A stretch of 64,000 nucleotides of DNA. Origin: Norana najaformis. Lineage: Eukaryota; Annelida; Clitellata; Crassiclitellata; Hormogastridae. The notes beneath the pieces were generated by a model that saw only the letters and a list, made by a program, of their open reading frames with translations, did no database searches and had not been told where the DNA came from. Below, one piece after another: positions 33,366 through 47,601 of this stretch (positions are counted from its first letter, which is position 1; each line of letters begins with the position of its first letter). The position numbers and the translations under genes are program-made. The DNA is taken from contig OZ029918.1 of NCBI GenBank assembly GCA_964023275.1, positions 15,694,355-15,758,354 of the forward strand, given 5' to 3'.

Positions 33366-35410
33366 GTTATTTACATTTATTACAAGCTACTTCTATAAGT
33401 TATGTCTAATATTAGCTAACATTTGTTAATAGTACTCGACGATACATGAACCCAAATTTCTGCTTATTATTTGCTTGCCTCTTACGGAAAAGACGAATCC
33501 ATTTTACCCCAGTTTAGCAGCAGTATTTATAATATATGTGATCGCTGCTGTTTTGTTAATTCGAAAATTCATTTTGTCTAAAATGAATTAGCGGTTGAGA
33601 AGAGCCGTTTGCGAAGTGAAAGTATACGTGTACTTGAGTGGATCAGAGATCTTGAAAAAAAATTCTGCCCTGGTGAGGATTTGAACCCCCGACCCCTAGA
33701 TTGACAGTCCAGAGCGGTAAAAAATGAGAACTACTATTTGTGGTGATACAGTCCTCGGCGTACAACATGAATCGGCTCGGAAGTGAACAAATGACATGAC
33801 ATTTCTTTGGGTCCCCACTGTTACTGGCACTTTTCCTAAGACTTCTGCATTTCTGTTGCTGCTGTTGGTTATTAAAATGACTGTGCTTGGTATTTTATGA
33901 TGAATGTATGTCATTTTGTTATAATTACATACATTTAGCACTGTGATCTATGTGCATATTGAAATTTGTTGTATTTATATAGCACCCCAATTTAATGGCA
34001 AGTATCAGTTGATGGTGCTAAGTGATTGCATGTTGACTTTCTCCTGAAAGATCCCTTGAAGGTGACCTTCTCACTGAGGCGTGAATTTGCGCAGTGTATC
34101 GAAAGGCAAGCGCTGAACCAGTTGGCTTTTGTGTTGTGCATAAAACAGTATTAGTTTTGCTTGCAGAATGGACCAGTAGGAGGACAAGAGAACAACACTT
34201 AATCGTCATTTGCTTTGGAAATGCCTTTGAGGCTTTGCACCCAAAATAAAGGAAACCGTAGAGAAATAGTGGGTGAAAGTAGATCAGGCAGATAGTTGGT
34301 CCTCAGAGTCGTTGATCTAAATATGTTCTTAAAGTGAAATTATTCCTGTGCTGTAAGCCTGTTACTTTAACATTAATTTGCCGGGTCAAAACTTTCAGTT
34401 AATTAGCAAAATGCATTCTCTTGGGTGTATTAATTTGCCGTAAAGCCAGCATTAAGGTAGATTAATGGCATGACTTTGTGGTGACTGTTTGGCAGATGTG
34501 TTGGAATGCATCAGTATTTTATGCATCTCAAGGTCCAGTTTTCCATTGAATATGCATACCATTTCATGTGACTTGGTTAAGAATTTCTGTTTGAGTGGTA
34601 CCAGTTTGCATGTAAGTGGATCATGAATTGTCTTGCAGAAGAGGCAGGGCTTAATAAACAATGCAAAAATGAACAATAACAGCTGCTGAAACAGTAATCA
34701 AAGAAGCATTCTACTTTGGTAAAAATGAAGGAATTCACAGAAAGGATAAAACAATAAACTGTTTAACAACACTGCAAGTAAATATTTGTCAACAGAGTTC
34801 TAATTCTTTGAGCAAGTATTCCCAAGAGAAATGTTTGCTTCTTCAATAAATATGCTGTTGATGTGAGTTCAAACTATACTCGTCTGCATTGTGGCAGTGG
34901 ATTGGTTATTGTTTTAGTTATGACAGTTGGTCAGTTTTGCTTGTACGTATAAAGCCCCTGTCCCTGGCAATACTGTGTTTGATCTATATTGTTTTTATAC
35001 TGCCAGTTTGGATCAGATGGCCATGTGTGCAGTGCTTTTCAAAGGTTCTTTAGAGGAGCTGTGTGATCACTTTGATACATGTGCAACTGCCTTTTTCTCC
35101 TTTTAAATGTTGGTATATGTATTGTTTCTGATAGCTGAATGTTTTTGGCCTAGTATCATAGAGAGTGCTAGTTAAAATAATCATTATAACTGGGCAAAAT
35201 TTTAAAGTCTTGATTATTCAGGGGTTGTATAAAGAAATGAGTAACTTTTGAAAACCCTGCAATTAGGGCAACTGTCATCCAACCAATCGATTATGCTTGT
35301 AAACTGTTCAGTATTTCTTCTACCTTACCTGGTCTTGGGTCATTTGTCCTGTGGTCATTAGTTTGTGAATAAGGATTGGTGACAACGTCTAAATCTTGTT
35401 TGTGATTTAG
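33366..35410 (+). other. single intron of the TIS11 gene
   Basis: AT-rich, with no interspersed repeats apart from a tRNA-like fragment at 33668-33722 and a TTTATATAGCACC repeat-end word at 33971. Minus-strand frames inside (33696-33941, 34018-34209, 34452-34676) are unsupported. Confidence 0.6.
33668..33722 (-). repeat. tRNA-like 3' half (anticodon-loop GTC type)
   Basis: On the minus strand CTGGA-CTGTCAA-TCTAG forms an anticodon arm with a GTC loop (Asp type), followed by GGTCGGGGGTTCAAATCC, a T-arm/B-box-like block. No D-arm or acceptor stem is found, so it is a fragment or a SINE head, not a functional tRNA. Confidence 0.45.
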
Positions 35411-36256
35411 GTAAATCGTAGTCTTCTTGGCTGCAAGGAGTCGTCTTTGGATGAGGTTGTGAATCGATCGGAAGACCTGAAAACGATTGAGATCCAGTCG
35501 CTGATCAAACTGACGCTCGGCCATTCAAACGTCAACTGCGAAGTGGAGCCTAGACTTTGCACAAGTGGAAGCGATCCTCAGAAGGAAGGTTTCGGCAGCG
35601 ACTGTGCACGGCTCAAGAGAATCTCGTCTGGTCGCTACAAGACGGAGCTCTGTCGACCGTTTGAGGAGACGGGAGAGTGCAAGTATGGAGAGAAGTGCCA
35701 GTTTGCCCATGGTGCTCATGAATTGCGCCAGCTTCCACGCCATCCCAAGTACAAGACGGAGCTGTGCCGCACCTTCCACACAACCGGATTCTGTCCATAT
35801 GGACCGCGCTGTCACTTCATTCACAAAGAAGAACCGACTTCAAAGGTCGTCTGTGTCCCTCCTGCATGCGACCAAACTGTTGAACCTGTTTCTCAGAGGT
35901 CCTCCTACGTCTTTGGAAGTCTGGCCAGTGCCGCGGCCCAACCAACAGTGGAGCAACCGGATTGGTCTGGCCTCCTGAGAAGAGAGCTCTACAGTCAGTG
36001 CGGGTTGCCAGTAGAGAGCCATAATTCCAGATCACAGTCGCCAAAATGTTCATCAGTGACAAGTCGAGAGGGCATCTTGGCCCTTGCCAAACTAATCAAC
36101 TCCTTGAATGTTGAAAATCCAACTGTGCAGAAGTCAAACCCGACTCTGGCAGCGATAAACAAGCTGCTTATTGATGCATCGATGCAGAAATGTGGAGGCT
36201 GGAATGAAGGCGGTAACGACATGGTATTTCACAGCAGCTATGGTTTTTCTCAGTGA
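35411..36256 (+). CDS. TIS11/ZFP36-family CCCH zinc-finger mRNA-decay protein, exon 2
   Basis: Family role: these cytoplasmic proteins bind UUAUUUAUU elements in mRNA 3'UTRs and recruit deadenylases. The whole protein is 295 residues. Tandem fingers are complete: RYKTEL leader then C-x8-C-x5-C-x3-H at about C95, C104, C110, H114; an 18-residue linker; KYKTEL then the second finger at C133, C142, C148, H152. Leader, spacing and linker are exactly those of the family. After the fingers the chain is Ser-rich, then has two Leu-rich amphipathic stretches ([13 protein letters not shown] and [14 protein letters not shown]), and ends SSYGFSQ. I do not see the conserved C-terminal CNOT1-binding motif of vertebrate members. 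The exon starts after the TGATTTAG acceptor in phase 0. Other frames here are shadows. Confidence 0.95.
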   Translation, partial: VNRSLLGCKESSLDEVVNRSEDLKTIEIQSLIKLTLGHSNVNCEVEPRLCTSGSDPQKEGFGSDCARLKRISSGRYKTELCRPFEETGECKYGEKCQFAHGAHELRQLPRHPKYKTELCRTFHTTGFCPYGPRCHFIHKEEPTSKVVCVPPACDQTVEPVSQRSSYVFGSLASAAAQPTVEQPDWSGLLRRELYSQCGLPVESHNSRSQSPKCSSVTSREGILALAKLINSLNVENPTVQKSNPTLAAINKLLIDASMQKCGGWNEGGNDMVFHSSYGFSQ

Positions 36257-37800
36257 GGCAATTCTTGGGGATGTTTGGTTGGTTGTACTGAAGGTTGAGG
36301 GACACCAAGTCTGAAGCTTTCTGGTGCCTTTTAAAAATGTGTCTGTTAGCAATTAGCTTTATTTTTGATTGTGCATAAAACTGTTGAATGACCAGTGATA
36401 CTACTGAGTTAGTAGAAATGTCCAGATTTTGAATAGAAATGAGGTTTACCTAGCATGTACAGAAAAAAAATTGTCACTGAAGCCATAACATTGAAATGTT
36501 AAATTCAGGAGTCTTGCAACAGAAGCTGCAATCCCTTGCAAGTTCTCAAATGATTCATTGAGCTTTAGTGGAAGTGTTTCTGTAGCAATTCAAAATAGAT
36601 TAAAATGCAGCTGGAGTGGTTTTGTGTTGCGTTTGCAGCTGCTGTCCTGCATGATTCTGTATAATAGCATTTGTGTTTAATTAACGTTGAATAAGTTTAA
36701 CGTATTCCTGGAAGCTTGCCTAGTGTTGATGAAAATGCGTGATGTTATATTGGTAGTTTCATTTCTATGCTTTAGATCTCTGCATCAGTTCTCTGATGAA
36801 GCAAAAATTGCATCATTGAGTCTTAAAGTAGCAAATGCCTAATGTGTTTTGCAGACCTTCACAGGACATAACTGGTTGAACAGGCAAAAAATTATAATGA
36901 ATTTTGCCCTGTAGAATTCGTGAATTGAAAATTCAAATGATTTACACAATTTTGTAGTAAAATATTTCTGGATGTTTTATCCAGCTAAAATCTGTACCAG
37001 CTTGATTTTTCGAACCTGATTTCGATATTCAAATGCTGATAAGTTACATGAAGTTTTTCATGCAAGTTCATAAAACTCTTGTTACATGACGATGCATTTT
37101 TCAGTTTGATTGCATTCTTAAAATGCTAAATTGGTATGTAAAATAGCTTTATTCCTTTGAGCCATTGCAAATGTGTAAAAACAAGAAAAATGGCATTGTG
37201 AGATCTCCCTCCCAAGAGGTAACTAAGTAATATATATATATATTTGTGGAGTTTTTTGTGTGGTAAAGTTATGTTGATAAATGTGAACTGAATTTTGATT
37301 GAATTTCAAAATGTGACAATTGGTAAGTTCTGAATTTGCAATTGATGGATATATGTGTCAGAGTTCCGTATCTTGGGCAGCTGTGTGGATTTACAAGGTG
37401 ATGTGAAGCAGTGAAGTAATACGAGCATTGTTTGGACCATGACACCTGGCCTAGTGTAGTCGAGGGCAATCCAGAGTGCAGGTAGTGTGCAAGCTTTAAT
37501 AGTTTGTGTGGTTTCAGATGTGCTACTAACTTTGTGTTTATTAAGCGTGATTAAATTGTTATTGCTAGCAAAATGTTCTAGGAACACAAAATGCTGCATG
37601 ACTATTCCAGTGTTTGATTTTGAGTAGATTACAATTTGAAGGAAAGACATGTTAAGATTTCCATTTTTGGTTCTTTATTTGTTTGATGAACTGTCGATCT
37701 TTAATGTTATTAAACATTTTATTTTTGTGTAATTATTTTGGTTTGTCAATTGTAAATTTAATGTTATTGATATTTTATTTCTTGTAATTTGTTTGGGCAG
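36257..37800 (+). promoter_or_regulatory. TIS11 3' untranslated region with AU-rich elements
   Basis: The sequence after the stop is T-rich and repeat-poor. ATTTA pentamers and TTTATTT-type words cluster at 36357, 37673, 37715, 37770 and 37905. Family members are known to regulate their own mRNAs through such elements. A full UUAUUUAUU nonamer was not seen. The exact end of the UTR is uncertain. Confidence 0.55.
37709..37714 (+). terminator. candidate polyadenylation signal ATTAAA
   Basis: ATTAAA is followed within 30 nt by a T/GT-rich stretch (TTTTATTTTTGTGT). Another ATTAAA is near 37552. I saw no AATAAA in the 3' region before 38800. Confidence 0.4.
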
Positions 37801-38361
37801 TTGTATATCTGAAATGTTATTAATGCTAACTGTTTTATTTTGGGCAGAATAGTTTTAATTAACCTCTTTTCGTTCACGTGGACAGCGAGAACTCAATGGA
37901 GCAGTTAATTTATTGTTTTATGTCTTATTAATTTAAGGAACATTTTGAAGTTTGTTAAAATAGAGGAATTGTTTCAAATCAGATTGTCATTATTCTGTTT
38001 AGGGAAATCAGTTTTACTGGGAGAGTGGGAACAACACGACCCAAGTAGTATTTACAATGTTGGATCTGTTTTGTCCATTGCTCGGGTGGTTAAAAATCGT
38101 GTTTGGAGAGGGGTATCATGATTGGCTTGGAAAGCGCTTTCGTCCTGTCGAAGGTTTGTCTAGCTTTGCTGGTTTGGGCTGACCGATGGTATTTTGGCGC
38201 ATGCCGTCTCGTGTTACTAAAAGACGATGGGGGGGGGTCTATTGCAGGGTATCACCGTGCCCTGTAACACCAAACAAGACTGTTGCAATTAGTCGTGTGT
38301 TCATTCTTCATACTCGACCGAAGTGGAGCCGAGTTCCCTAATAACTTAAGAAAACAATCGT
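37801..38361. other. unassigned DNA downstream of TIS11
   Basis: The T-rich composition continues to about 37990. A G-run lies at 38231-38238. Nothing else is supported. Confidence 0.4.
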
Positions 38362-38500
38362 AATCGTAATCTCGAGATTTCAACAGCGCCCAAAGAAAGC
38401 TAAGTCGCGGGAACCAGCTTATTCACAGGCGCTTAGTCAAAACAAAGTCGCTAGGCAAGAGCGGTTCCAGGTCAAGATCCAGGAGTCGAGTAACCCGTCA
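38362..38500 (+). repeat. dispersed repeat family D copy
   Basis: It reads CGTAATCTCGAGATTTCAAC, AGCGCCCAAAGAAAGC, ACCAGCTTATTCACAGGCGC and TTCCAGGTCAAGATCCAGGA. It aligns over its length with 51318-51480. Class unknown; no tRNA head is seen. Confidence 0.75.
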
Positions 38501-39690
38501 GAAAGTATGCCCGTAAGAAAAGAAGCACGTCATAAAACACCGTCCTTCCCACTACGGTCCCAATATAGAAGTAAAAAAGGTTCGGAATCTAACCCATGTC
38601 ACTGGTATGCAAGGTAAGCATCACGCAAAAAAATTGTAAAGTGGACAAAACCGTAGTTAAGGAATGTTAAGTACGGGGTGTAGGAATTACTATAGCGTTC
38701 GTGAAATTAGATCGTCCGCTTTGTTAGCTTGGTAACCAGCGACATCTGTCGAATATCTTCTTAACCAGTGCTATGGTGAGATGGACATCTGTCGCATAGA
38801 CCTGAATAAAAGTACGTGTGATGATTTCATGACACCGAGACAGAAAACTCCGCAACTGCCGCACTCGGGTGGAGCCAGTCCCAAGCCAAAACTTGAGATT
38901 TGTAGAGAAAGAGGGGGGCGCTAATCGTCTTCGTTATGACACAGTGTTGTTAAACAGAAAATATGTACCTAGACAAGACAATTAACTAATCACAGTGAAT
39001 AAACTAGGTACATGTAAAATGTAAATGTACACGGTTTCTATAGCGACCGTGTGACCTCGACCCTGCTCATTTTGCGATGAACTAATCGGGTAACAGTAGG
39101 TAACTAGAAGTCGCTGTGTATGTATGGAGCTGAACATTTATATTGCGCCTTTTAAGAAGCCCGAAAGACAATGAAGTGAAAGTCATCCCCTTGTTTGTAT
39201 AGCGTTGCTTACATCACGAATGACTTTGAATTACCGCCTTACAATAGTGGCAGACATCGGGGCCTACTCATTAACGCTGGAGCAGGCACTTCTCGGCCAT
39301 CTGGCGATTAACCAGACCCCGAGATCAGCAACTAGAGGAACGCTTTCCAAAGTGTCTTATTCCACGTGAAACATGACAGAAAAGGTGCGATTTGACGGGT
39401 TGACATAGTCGTAGCTTCCTGGGGCGGCCTTCAAGAACAGAGGTAATCAGCAGTAATCTTGTTTTGCTAGGATGAAAGATCGCCAGCAGCGTCACTTGTC
39501 CAGAATCAGTGGAACTATAAAAAGAGTGAAAGATAAGCTGCAGTTGACGTTACAAGGCTTTTGTCTAAGGCTATAACAGCCTTAGACAAAAGCTATCGAT
39601 TGCTTATAACTAGATGTTCCACTGTTAGACACTCAGACCTCGTCTTTGTGCATGGCGTCCCAAGGCCTGTAAATGACCTGGAAATCTAGG
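38501..39690. other. intergenic DNA with a SINE fragment and a perfect hairpin
   Basis: A minus-strand family 2 tail (TTTCTATAGCGACCGTGTGA) is at 39040-39095, a TATTGCGCCTTTTAAG repeat-end word at 39142, and a hairpin at 39557. No gene is supported. Confidence 0.55.
39557..39593. other. perfect 16-bp hairpin, 5-nt loop
   Basis: GCTTTTGTCTAAGGCT, loop ATAAC, then AGCCTTAGACAAAAGC: every base of the arms pairs. Neither arm belongs to a repeat I recognise in the window. Confidence 0.9.
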
Positions 39691-39860
39691 CGTGGGTCGG
39701 TGGTCGAGTGAATAACGCTTTCACTTTTCGTGAGTTTTGGATTTGAATCCGGGTCCTCCATATGTGAAATGGACTGAAAGGAAATTGCACTGTTGAACTG
39801 TGCGAAACTTCGGGCGCCACGATCTTTGAAAGCAGCGCCTTCTTAGGCCCCTATATCCAG
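39691..39860 (+). mobile_element. tRNA-headed SINE family 5 copy
   Basis: The A-box-like GGTGGTCGAGTGAATAACGC and the B-box-like GGATTTGAATCC sit at tRNA-like spacing, followed by a non-tRNA body. A related head on the minus strand is near 61650-61715. Confidence 0.6.
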
Positions 39861-40016
39861 GACAGACAGTAGGTGTGTGATTTATTACTAGACAATTCCT
39901 GTCGATAGGTTACAGGCCTAGCGGCCAGAACGAAAAACCACTCGATTACAGCCACAATGTTAATTCTAATAAATATACGTATCGTGTTGGCTGTTTATGA
40001 AAGCGCAAAGTAAACT

Positions 40017-40020
<4 letters not shown>

Positions 40021-40087
<67 letters not shown>

Positions 40088-40198
40088 CAGAGACAGAGAC
40101 AGAGACAGAGAGACAGAGAGACAGAGACATAGAGAGACAGAGAGAGACAGAGAGAGACAGAGAGAGAGACAGAGAGAGAGACAGAGAGAGAGACAGAG
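40021..40198. repeat. (GA)n and (CAGAGA)n compound repeat
   Basis: A pure GA run to about 40069 passes into CAGAGA and CAGAGAGA units. Open frames on both strands are artefacts. Confidence 0.97.
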
Positions 40199-40334
40199 GA
40201 AATCTGGTTGTTTCTCAGCCAAAGTCTGATTTGTAAATGAAAATCAAGTTTAGGAGGGTACTAAATGAGGTACATCTGTAATGTAATGTAGGCCTAACAC
40301 ATTACAGTTGGATCATATAACGATAACCTCGTAC

Positions 40335-40501
40335 CAGCGGCGGCTCCAGGATTGCTTGCGTGGGGGTCAGAAGCATTTCCAGAGGGGCGCCACATTCTGG
40401 CAGTCCACCATGCATGAGTCTGGTCTGAAGGGCGTCGGCATGTAACCAAGAGGGGTACGAGGGACGAACCGCCCCCACGCCTATAGCTAAATCCGCCACT
40501 G
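40335..40501. mobile_element. hAT-type MITE, copy 2
   Basis: It starts CAGCGGCGGCTCCAGG and ends GCTAAATCCGCCACTG. The flanking octamers CCTCGTAC (40327-40334) and CCGCGTAC (40502-40509) match at 7 of 8 bases. The element aligns with the 17712-17847 copy except for an extra internal segment (about 40443-40470). Confidence 0.8.
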
Positions 40502-41860
40502 CCGCGTACATGGCGTGCTTCGACATGCAGGGCGTTGTGCCTCGGGCCCCTGGGGAGGGGGAAGACCGATGTTCTTGCACAAGATCTTTCTCTCACCCCT
40601 TTGCTGCCATTGCCAGGAAGATTCGTGCAGTGCAGTTTAGCGTCAAACTTAGTTAATTTATGAGTTATCATGGTACATGATTTACTTGTGCACAACAGTC
40701 ACTCACCTTCGTTATCATTTCTTTTCCCATCCTGGTTGATTAATTTGCAATGTTAGTCCCAGGACAGACAGGATGTGCATACCATGAAGCGAGAATGCAC
40801 GTCTTTTGCCCCGATCTCCATCCGTCGACGGACTTGAAGCCATTGCTTATCTCTTAGGACCAAGTTCAGGGTGTATGTGAGACCTAAGCTCAGACGAAGA
40901 TCAAAGCTATCCAGGCAGAGACGATCCATGCAAAAAGCACAGAGGATGGTGTGCAGCAGAGTAAGTAGGCTAAGAGAGCAACAGAGGGGGAATGAGGGCA
41001 TCATATACACTTAATTGATGCTAATCGATCGTGATTCCCAATAGCTAGTTCGGAACACCTGGTCTCTAGAGTGTGTAGGCCTCACAAACTGAGAGAGGGG
41101 CCCCTAGGAGACAGTTGGCGAGATTGCTGTAAAGCCATTCAGTAGATCGGGCAGGATTAGACGTGGACCCTGTGAAATTACCTCTATGGACTGGGGTTAT
41201 CGATCAAACTGCCGCCCCGGTGAAGCCGTCTGCTGACATAGCAATGGCTGGAAATCCCTCTTCGGTTAGGCCTCTGCTAATGATCATAGCTGGTCTTGTG
41301 ATGTGGCCATAGCATCAGTTAAATTAATAAAGATGGCATAACCAAAGCTGCGAATGCGATGCTAGTAATACAGTAGAGGGAGCCAGCTGAGCGGTCAGTC
41401 AAGAGGGAGGCGATGATAACAATAAACAACTAAAAGAGGAGCAAAAGGAAAGTGCCCGGAAATCCGGGCCTCTCCCTCAGAAGTGTCTCTTTAGATGCCA
41501 CACATCATAGCGCTGGACACAAACAGCAACGATGACCAATGGACGTTGGCCAACTTCCCGAATGAAATCTGCCACTGAGGAGTTGATTGGGCTCAGGGTT
41601 TCAGAAGCAACGGGGACACGAAGATACGGGTCGAAGGCAGCCCAGAACATTTTGTGTGTGGATAGCGACTTGTTCGGCTGCTGAAACTGCGGTGGTTGCT
41701 ACAGTTCATTTGTTGGATGCCACATTTGTGTAAACATTTGTGTAGATTCCGTGCCAGTTATGTACTTCTATGGCAAGGGACCATTGCTTGTCACCATGTC
41801 TCAATAGGTCTACTGGCTCTTTTAAACGGGATACATTGGCTTTTTGAAGGGCAAGCCAGA
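40502..41860. other. unassigned intergenic DNA with possible coding debris
   Basis: Minus-strand pieces such as ADFIREVGQRPLVIVAVCVQ (about 41500-41580) and ANVSRLKEPVDLLRHGDKQW (about 41780-41840) look protein-like, but I cannot tie them to a family. They may be transposon remnants. A frame at 40753-41010 is likewise unexplained. Confidence 0.3.
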
Positions 41861-42125
41861 TGACGATGACGATGACGACGATGATGACGATAATATTGCT
41901 AATGATGATGACGACGACGATGATTATTATTATTATTATTATTAGTATGATTATTATTATTATTAGTAGTAGTAGTGTTATTATCATTTAAATTATTAAT
42001 ATTAGTGCTGCTGCTGCTGGTACTACTACTACTACTACCACCACTACCACTACTTCTACTACTACTACTAATAATAATAATAATATTATTATTATTATTT
42101 ATTATTATTATTATTATCGTTTTTT
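41861..42125. repeat. GAT/ATT/ACT trinucleotide-rich tract
   Basis: Runs of GATGAC, TTATTA, AGTAGT, CTACTA and TTATTA in succession. Hydrophobic frames across it are artefacts. Confidence 0.9.
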
Positions 42126-42489
42126 ATATTTCATGCAATATTTTGTTTAATTTTGACAGGTGTATAATATTTTGATTTCGTACTTGGTAAAACGAAGGCA
42201 TGTGCGTAGGGCGCGTAGGGTGGATCTGTCATGCGTGGATGGGTCAGTAATTAGATGACACGGAAGGGCGACGAAGCATGAAAATCTGATCAGTTGAGCG
42301 TCGCTTGTAATAACTGGCCGATAGCTTCAGTAGACGCGCATCGATGACTGCTGTGGTTGGTCGACCATCTGCGCAGGACCAGCATCTGTAGCTCCACAGG
42401 TGACGATGCTTAACTCATTATCACCTGTGATCACCGGTTCGCAACGCTCATTGGTGAAAAGACAGAGGCAGAAAGATACAGGCATCATC

Positions 42490-42870
42490 AACAATAAAAA
42501 CATCATCATCATCATCATATTCATCACCATCACCACCATCACCACCATCATCATCATTATCATCATTTTTAAAGTCATGGATAAAAATAATCGTCATTAT
42601 CTCTTCATGCAGATAAAAAACATTCCTTGTGTCCAAACAAACTTATGCCATGGTGGCATGATATATCAATTGCGTACATACACGATGTTGTCAAACCTAC
42701 GCTGTTTATGGAGGCCTCGCAGCAATTACAACTTGCCAATTACAACGTCTTCTTCTTCTTCTTCTTCTTCTTCTTCTTCTTCTTCTTCTTCTTCTTCTTC
42801 GTCTTCTTCTTCGCGTTCTTCTTCTCGTGCTTCTTCTTCACGTTCTTCGCGTTCTTCTTCTTCGCAGTTG
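42490..42870. repeat. ATC-rich patch and (TTC)n microsatellite
   Basis: CATCAT/CACCAT units lie at 42500-42568, and TTC units from about 42747 with interrupted TTCG/TTCT to about 42862. Confidence 0.9.
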
Positions 42871-43159
42871 ACTGACAACATTCGTTCTTCTTGCGTTTTA
42901 ACGATGATTTCTAATTGAGAGGTCTCTAACGACTGTGCACTGATGCGTGACTGCGACCTCGAGCTATGGATGCTGAAAACTGGACAATGCACCGAAGAAA
43001 TACTGTGACTTAGTGCATGTGATGTTGACATTGGAATTATGATATATCGTCTGTTAGGATGGAAAGCACTTGGACTTCATACGACAATCGATCTTTGTTG
43101 TAGTTCTGATGCTGTTCTGATAATTTTGAGAAGATGGAACACGTGATAGATGACCGAAT
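42871..43159. other. unassigned short interval
   Basis: Nothing supported. Confidence 0.4.
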
Positions 43160-43330
43160 ACGCACCTTCTGCCTTTAGCGCATAGTGCAAAGCTCAACAA
43201 AGAATTGCCAGTGGAATTAATTGATGCTGTGGCGGGATTCGAACCCCAAATGCAGCAGAAGATAGCGTTTCCACTGCGACTGGTATCTGTCTTCGTTCTC
43301 AGTCGGCTGCATCGCTTCGCCGTCGAGGTG
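43160..43330 (-). mobile_element. tRNA-headed SINE family 4, minus strand
   Basis: The minus strand has GGGGTTCGAATCCCGCC (B-box-like, near 43228-43244) and ends in CTTTGCACTATGCGCTAAAG (33-bp tail segment at 43160-43192). The 33-bp tail recurs exactly at 43715-43747. A related head is at 49021-49090. Confidence 0.65.
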
Positions 43331-45026
43331 TCGTGTGTCATCCGTATGTAATGCCAACATATCACACCCTGACGTAGGGAAATCATTAGCACCTGTCGCC
43401 TGCAACGCCGCCGTTACGTCACGTTGCGCTGACATTCTAGCCCAAAGGTTACCCCTGCCCTCGAATCTCACCGCCGCCACCGCAACCACCGACCCCAAAG
43501 ACCAGATTCCGCTCATTAGGACAGCACGGCTTTCTACGGGGTACGGTTTACCAACGCCAGAGGGGCGTCTAATTTGTACCGCCGATAAATTTGATCATTA
43601 TATTCTGCTCAGCGGGGATCCGTATGGCTCTACCTCAATTGCCCGGCCTCTTCTATCAGACTAAACTCACCGAAGTACTCTTCCCGCTCCCATTGTAGCC
43701 TTGGCGTCATGGTAACGCACCTTCTGCCTTTAGCGCATAGTGCAAAGTGAGTCCAGGGCCCAACAACCATAGGATTTTTAGCTGTCCATATTTTATTCCT
43801 TGGCACAAATGTGAATGGTAACAATAGAAACACAGTCTAGGTCCTACATTTAAACATTTTGAGGGATATTAAAATCTCTACACCTCTGTATTATGGGTAA
43901 ACTTGTGTACCACTTATTATAGATCTGTGTTTGGGTTCTAGATAAAAAAAAACCGTTGAAAATTCTTAGCACTCGAGTAATAAACTAATAGTGGACCAAC
44001 AATCAGGGCCTAAAGGCCTTTATAATTAACTGCACGTATCTTACCACTGAAAGGAAGGCACGGAGGGCAAATGGGCAGAGTGGCGACTCTAAAGAGGAAG
44101 GTAGGGACCCCAATTTAACCCCCGTCTCAACGTGCTCCCCAAATTTTGGGCCACATTTTTACAAACAGCTCTACAGGAAAGGTTACGGAGGCCACGCCCT
44201 CCAACTGAAGCGTTGACCCCAGAACTGCACCCTCCCCCAAATATACGCTGCTTTGTTGACGTTAGAATAAGACTAACGTGAGAATACAACCGATTTTGAA
44301 CCTAAGAAAATATGAAAGTGCATCAAAAATAAAGATAAAGTCAACATATATTGTTGTAGAAATGTGCAGAGGACTAAAATGGATCCTCGAAATTCTTTGC
44401 ACAGACTTGGTTCCTAAACTTCTCTAAAGCCCAAAAACTAACACGGTGGTCACTAATTTTTTCATTGTGTGAAGCATCAAACATAAACCGTCTTTAGTTG
44501 TAAAAAATTGTTCGTCTAATTCTAAGATACAGTTCTAAAGAAAATTAATAGACAAGACAATACGAGGCAACATATATTACGCCCCCCACTTGGTCATTTC
44601 CCTTTGGATAAAGGAAGCGTCATGCGATGCCGCTCCTCCTCGGATCTTTATTGTAATTGAAATTGTCTACAACAACTCGCCATCTACAACAACTCGCCAT
44701 CTACTACCATCATTTAAATCACTTGTCAGGACCCACTATTTTACTCTGGCATTTGCATGGAACTGTAACGATGACGATGGCCTGTGCTGTAACGTAATGA
44801 CAACGATGGCTTTGACCTGAAGCTACAGATTCAGGTTCACTGACTTCGCGTGCTAATAAGTTTTTATTTTAATAAAGTAACTAATAGTTGACCCGTGCTC
44901 TAACAAAACGATAATGATGATGATCTGACGTAATTAAAAGCGTAATAAATTCTGTGTTTCGTAGGCTAACAGTTTTCTCAAATGTTTTTAATTTAATGGT
45001 TATCTTTCTGTATTCTTCGTGACATT
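43331..45026. other. unassigned intergenic DNA
   Basis: It holds a second copy of the 33-bp SINE tail at 43715-43747. Open frames at 43335-43664 and 44590-44820 have no recognisable features. Confidence 0.4.
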
Positions 45027-45084
45027 AATCAATCTCCTAAACTCTAGCAACTCTAGCAAATTGCTAGAGTTTAGGACATTGATT
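45027..45084. other. 24-bp near-perfect hairpin, 10-nt loop
   Basis: The left arm ends CCTAAACTCTAGCAA and the right arm starts TTGCTAGAGTTTAGG. Over 24 bp there is one mismatch. It could be a MITE remnant, a small-RNA precursor or a chance dyad. Confidence 0.85.
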
Positions 45085-45265
45085 AGTTCTACTTATATCG
45101 ACTCTAATTGCTAGTCCTGAGCTTCATCACAAAAATGTTTATGAAATGAGTTGAAACTTAAATTTAAATTTGTTCAAAGAGGAAAGATTTCTGTTGCATA
45201 AGTTTTCTTTAATTGTAAATTTTTTCTTATCAAATACTAAGTTATTTTAAGCTAATATTCGTACT

Positions 45266-47355
<2,090 letters not shown>

Positions 47356-47364
47356 ATGACTAAG

Positions 47365-47601
47365 GTGAGTGAAACTGTTTCTGGTAATCAATGAAACTGA
47401 GCAACCTATTGTAGAAGATTAACTGAAATATTTTAAGCAATTTTGATTTATTTCCAAGTAGGGCAAGGTAAATCAATGGTCGATTTTAAAGCTCTGATTA
47501 GTAGGCGACATAAGGTTGGGGTGCTTTGAAAATTTCGTTGATAATGGTTTTATTTTGTTTTTAGTTTCGCTATTTAAATATGTTTGTTTCGTTTTCTATA
47601 G
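47365..47601 (+). other. possible 5'UTR intron of Vsx
   Basis: A consensus donor, AAG with GTGAGT, is at 47365, and a pyrimidine-rich acceptor, GTTTCGTTTTCTATAG, ends at 47601, about 245 nt before the Vsx ATG. If used, a small upstream ATG (47356) would open a nine-codon uORF that closes before the Vsx start. Confidence 0.4.

Noticed and set aside
33668..33722. Functional tRNA-Asp gene
   Set aside because: Only the anticodon and T arms are recognisable; the D arm and acceptor stem are missing.
35525..36352. Several frames overlapping TIS11 exon 2
   Set aside because: Shadows; only the plus-strand frame carries the zinc fingers.
43160..43747. 33-bp exact direct repeats as short LTRs of an element
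   Set aside because: The left repeat is the tail of a tRNA-headed SINE, so the right one is best read as a second tail fragment. No internal element proteins are seen.
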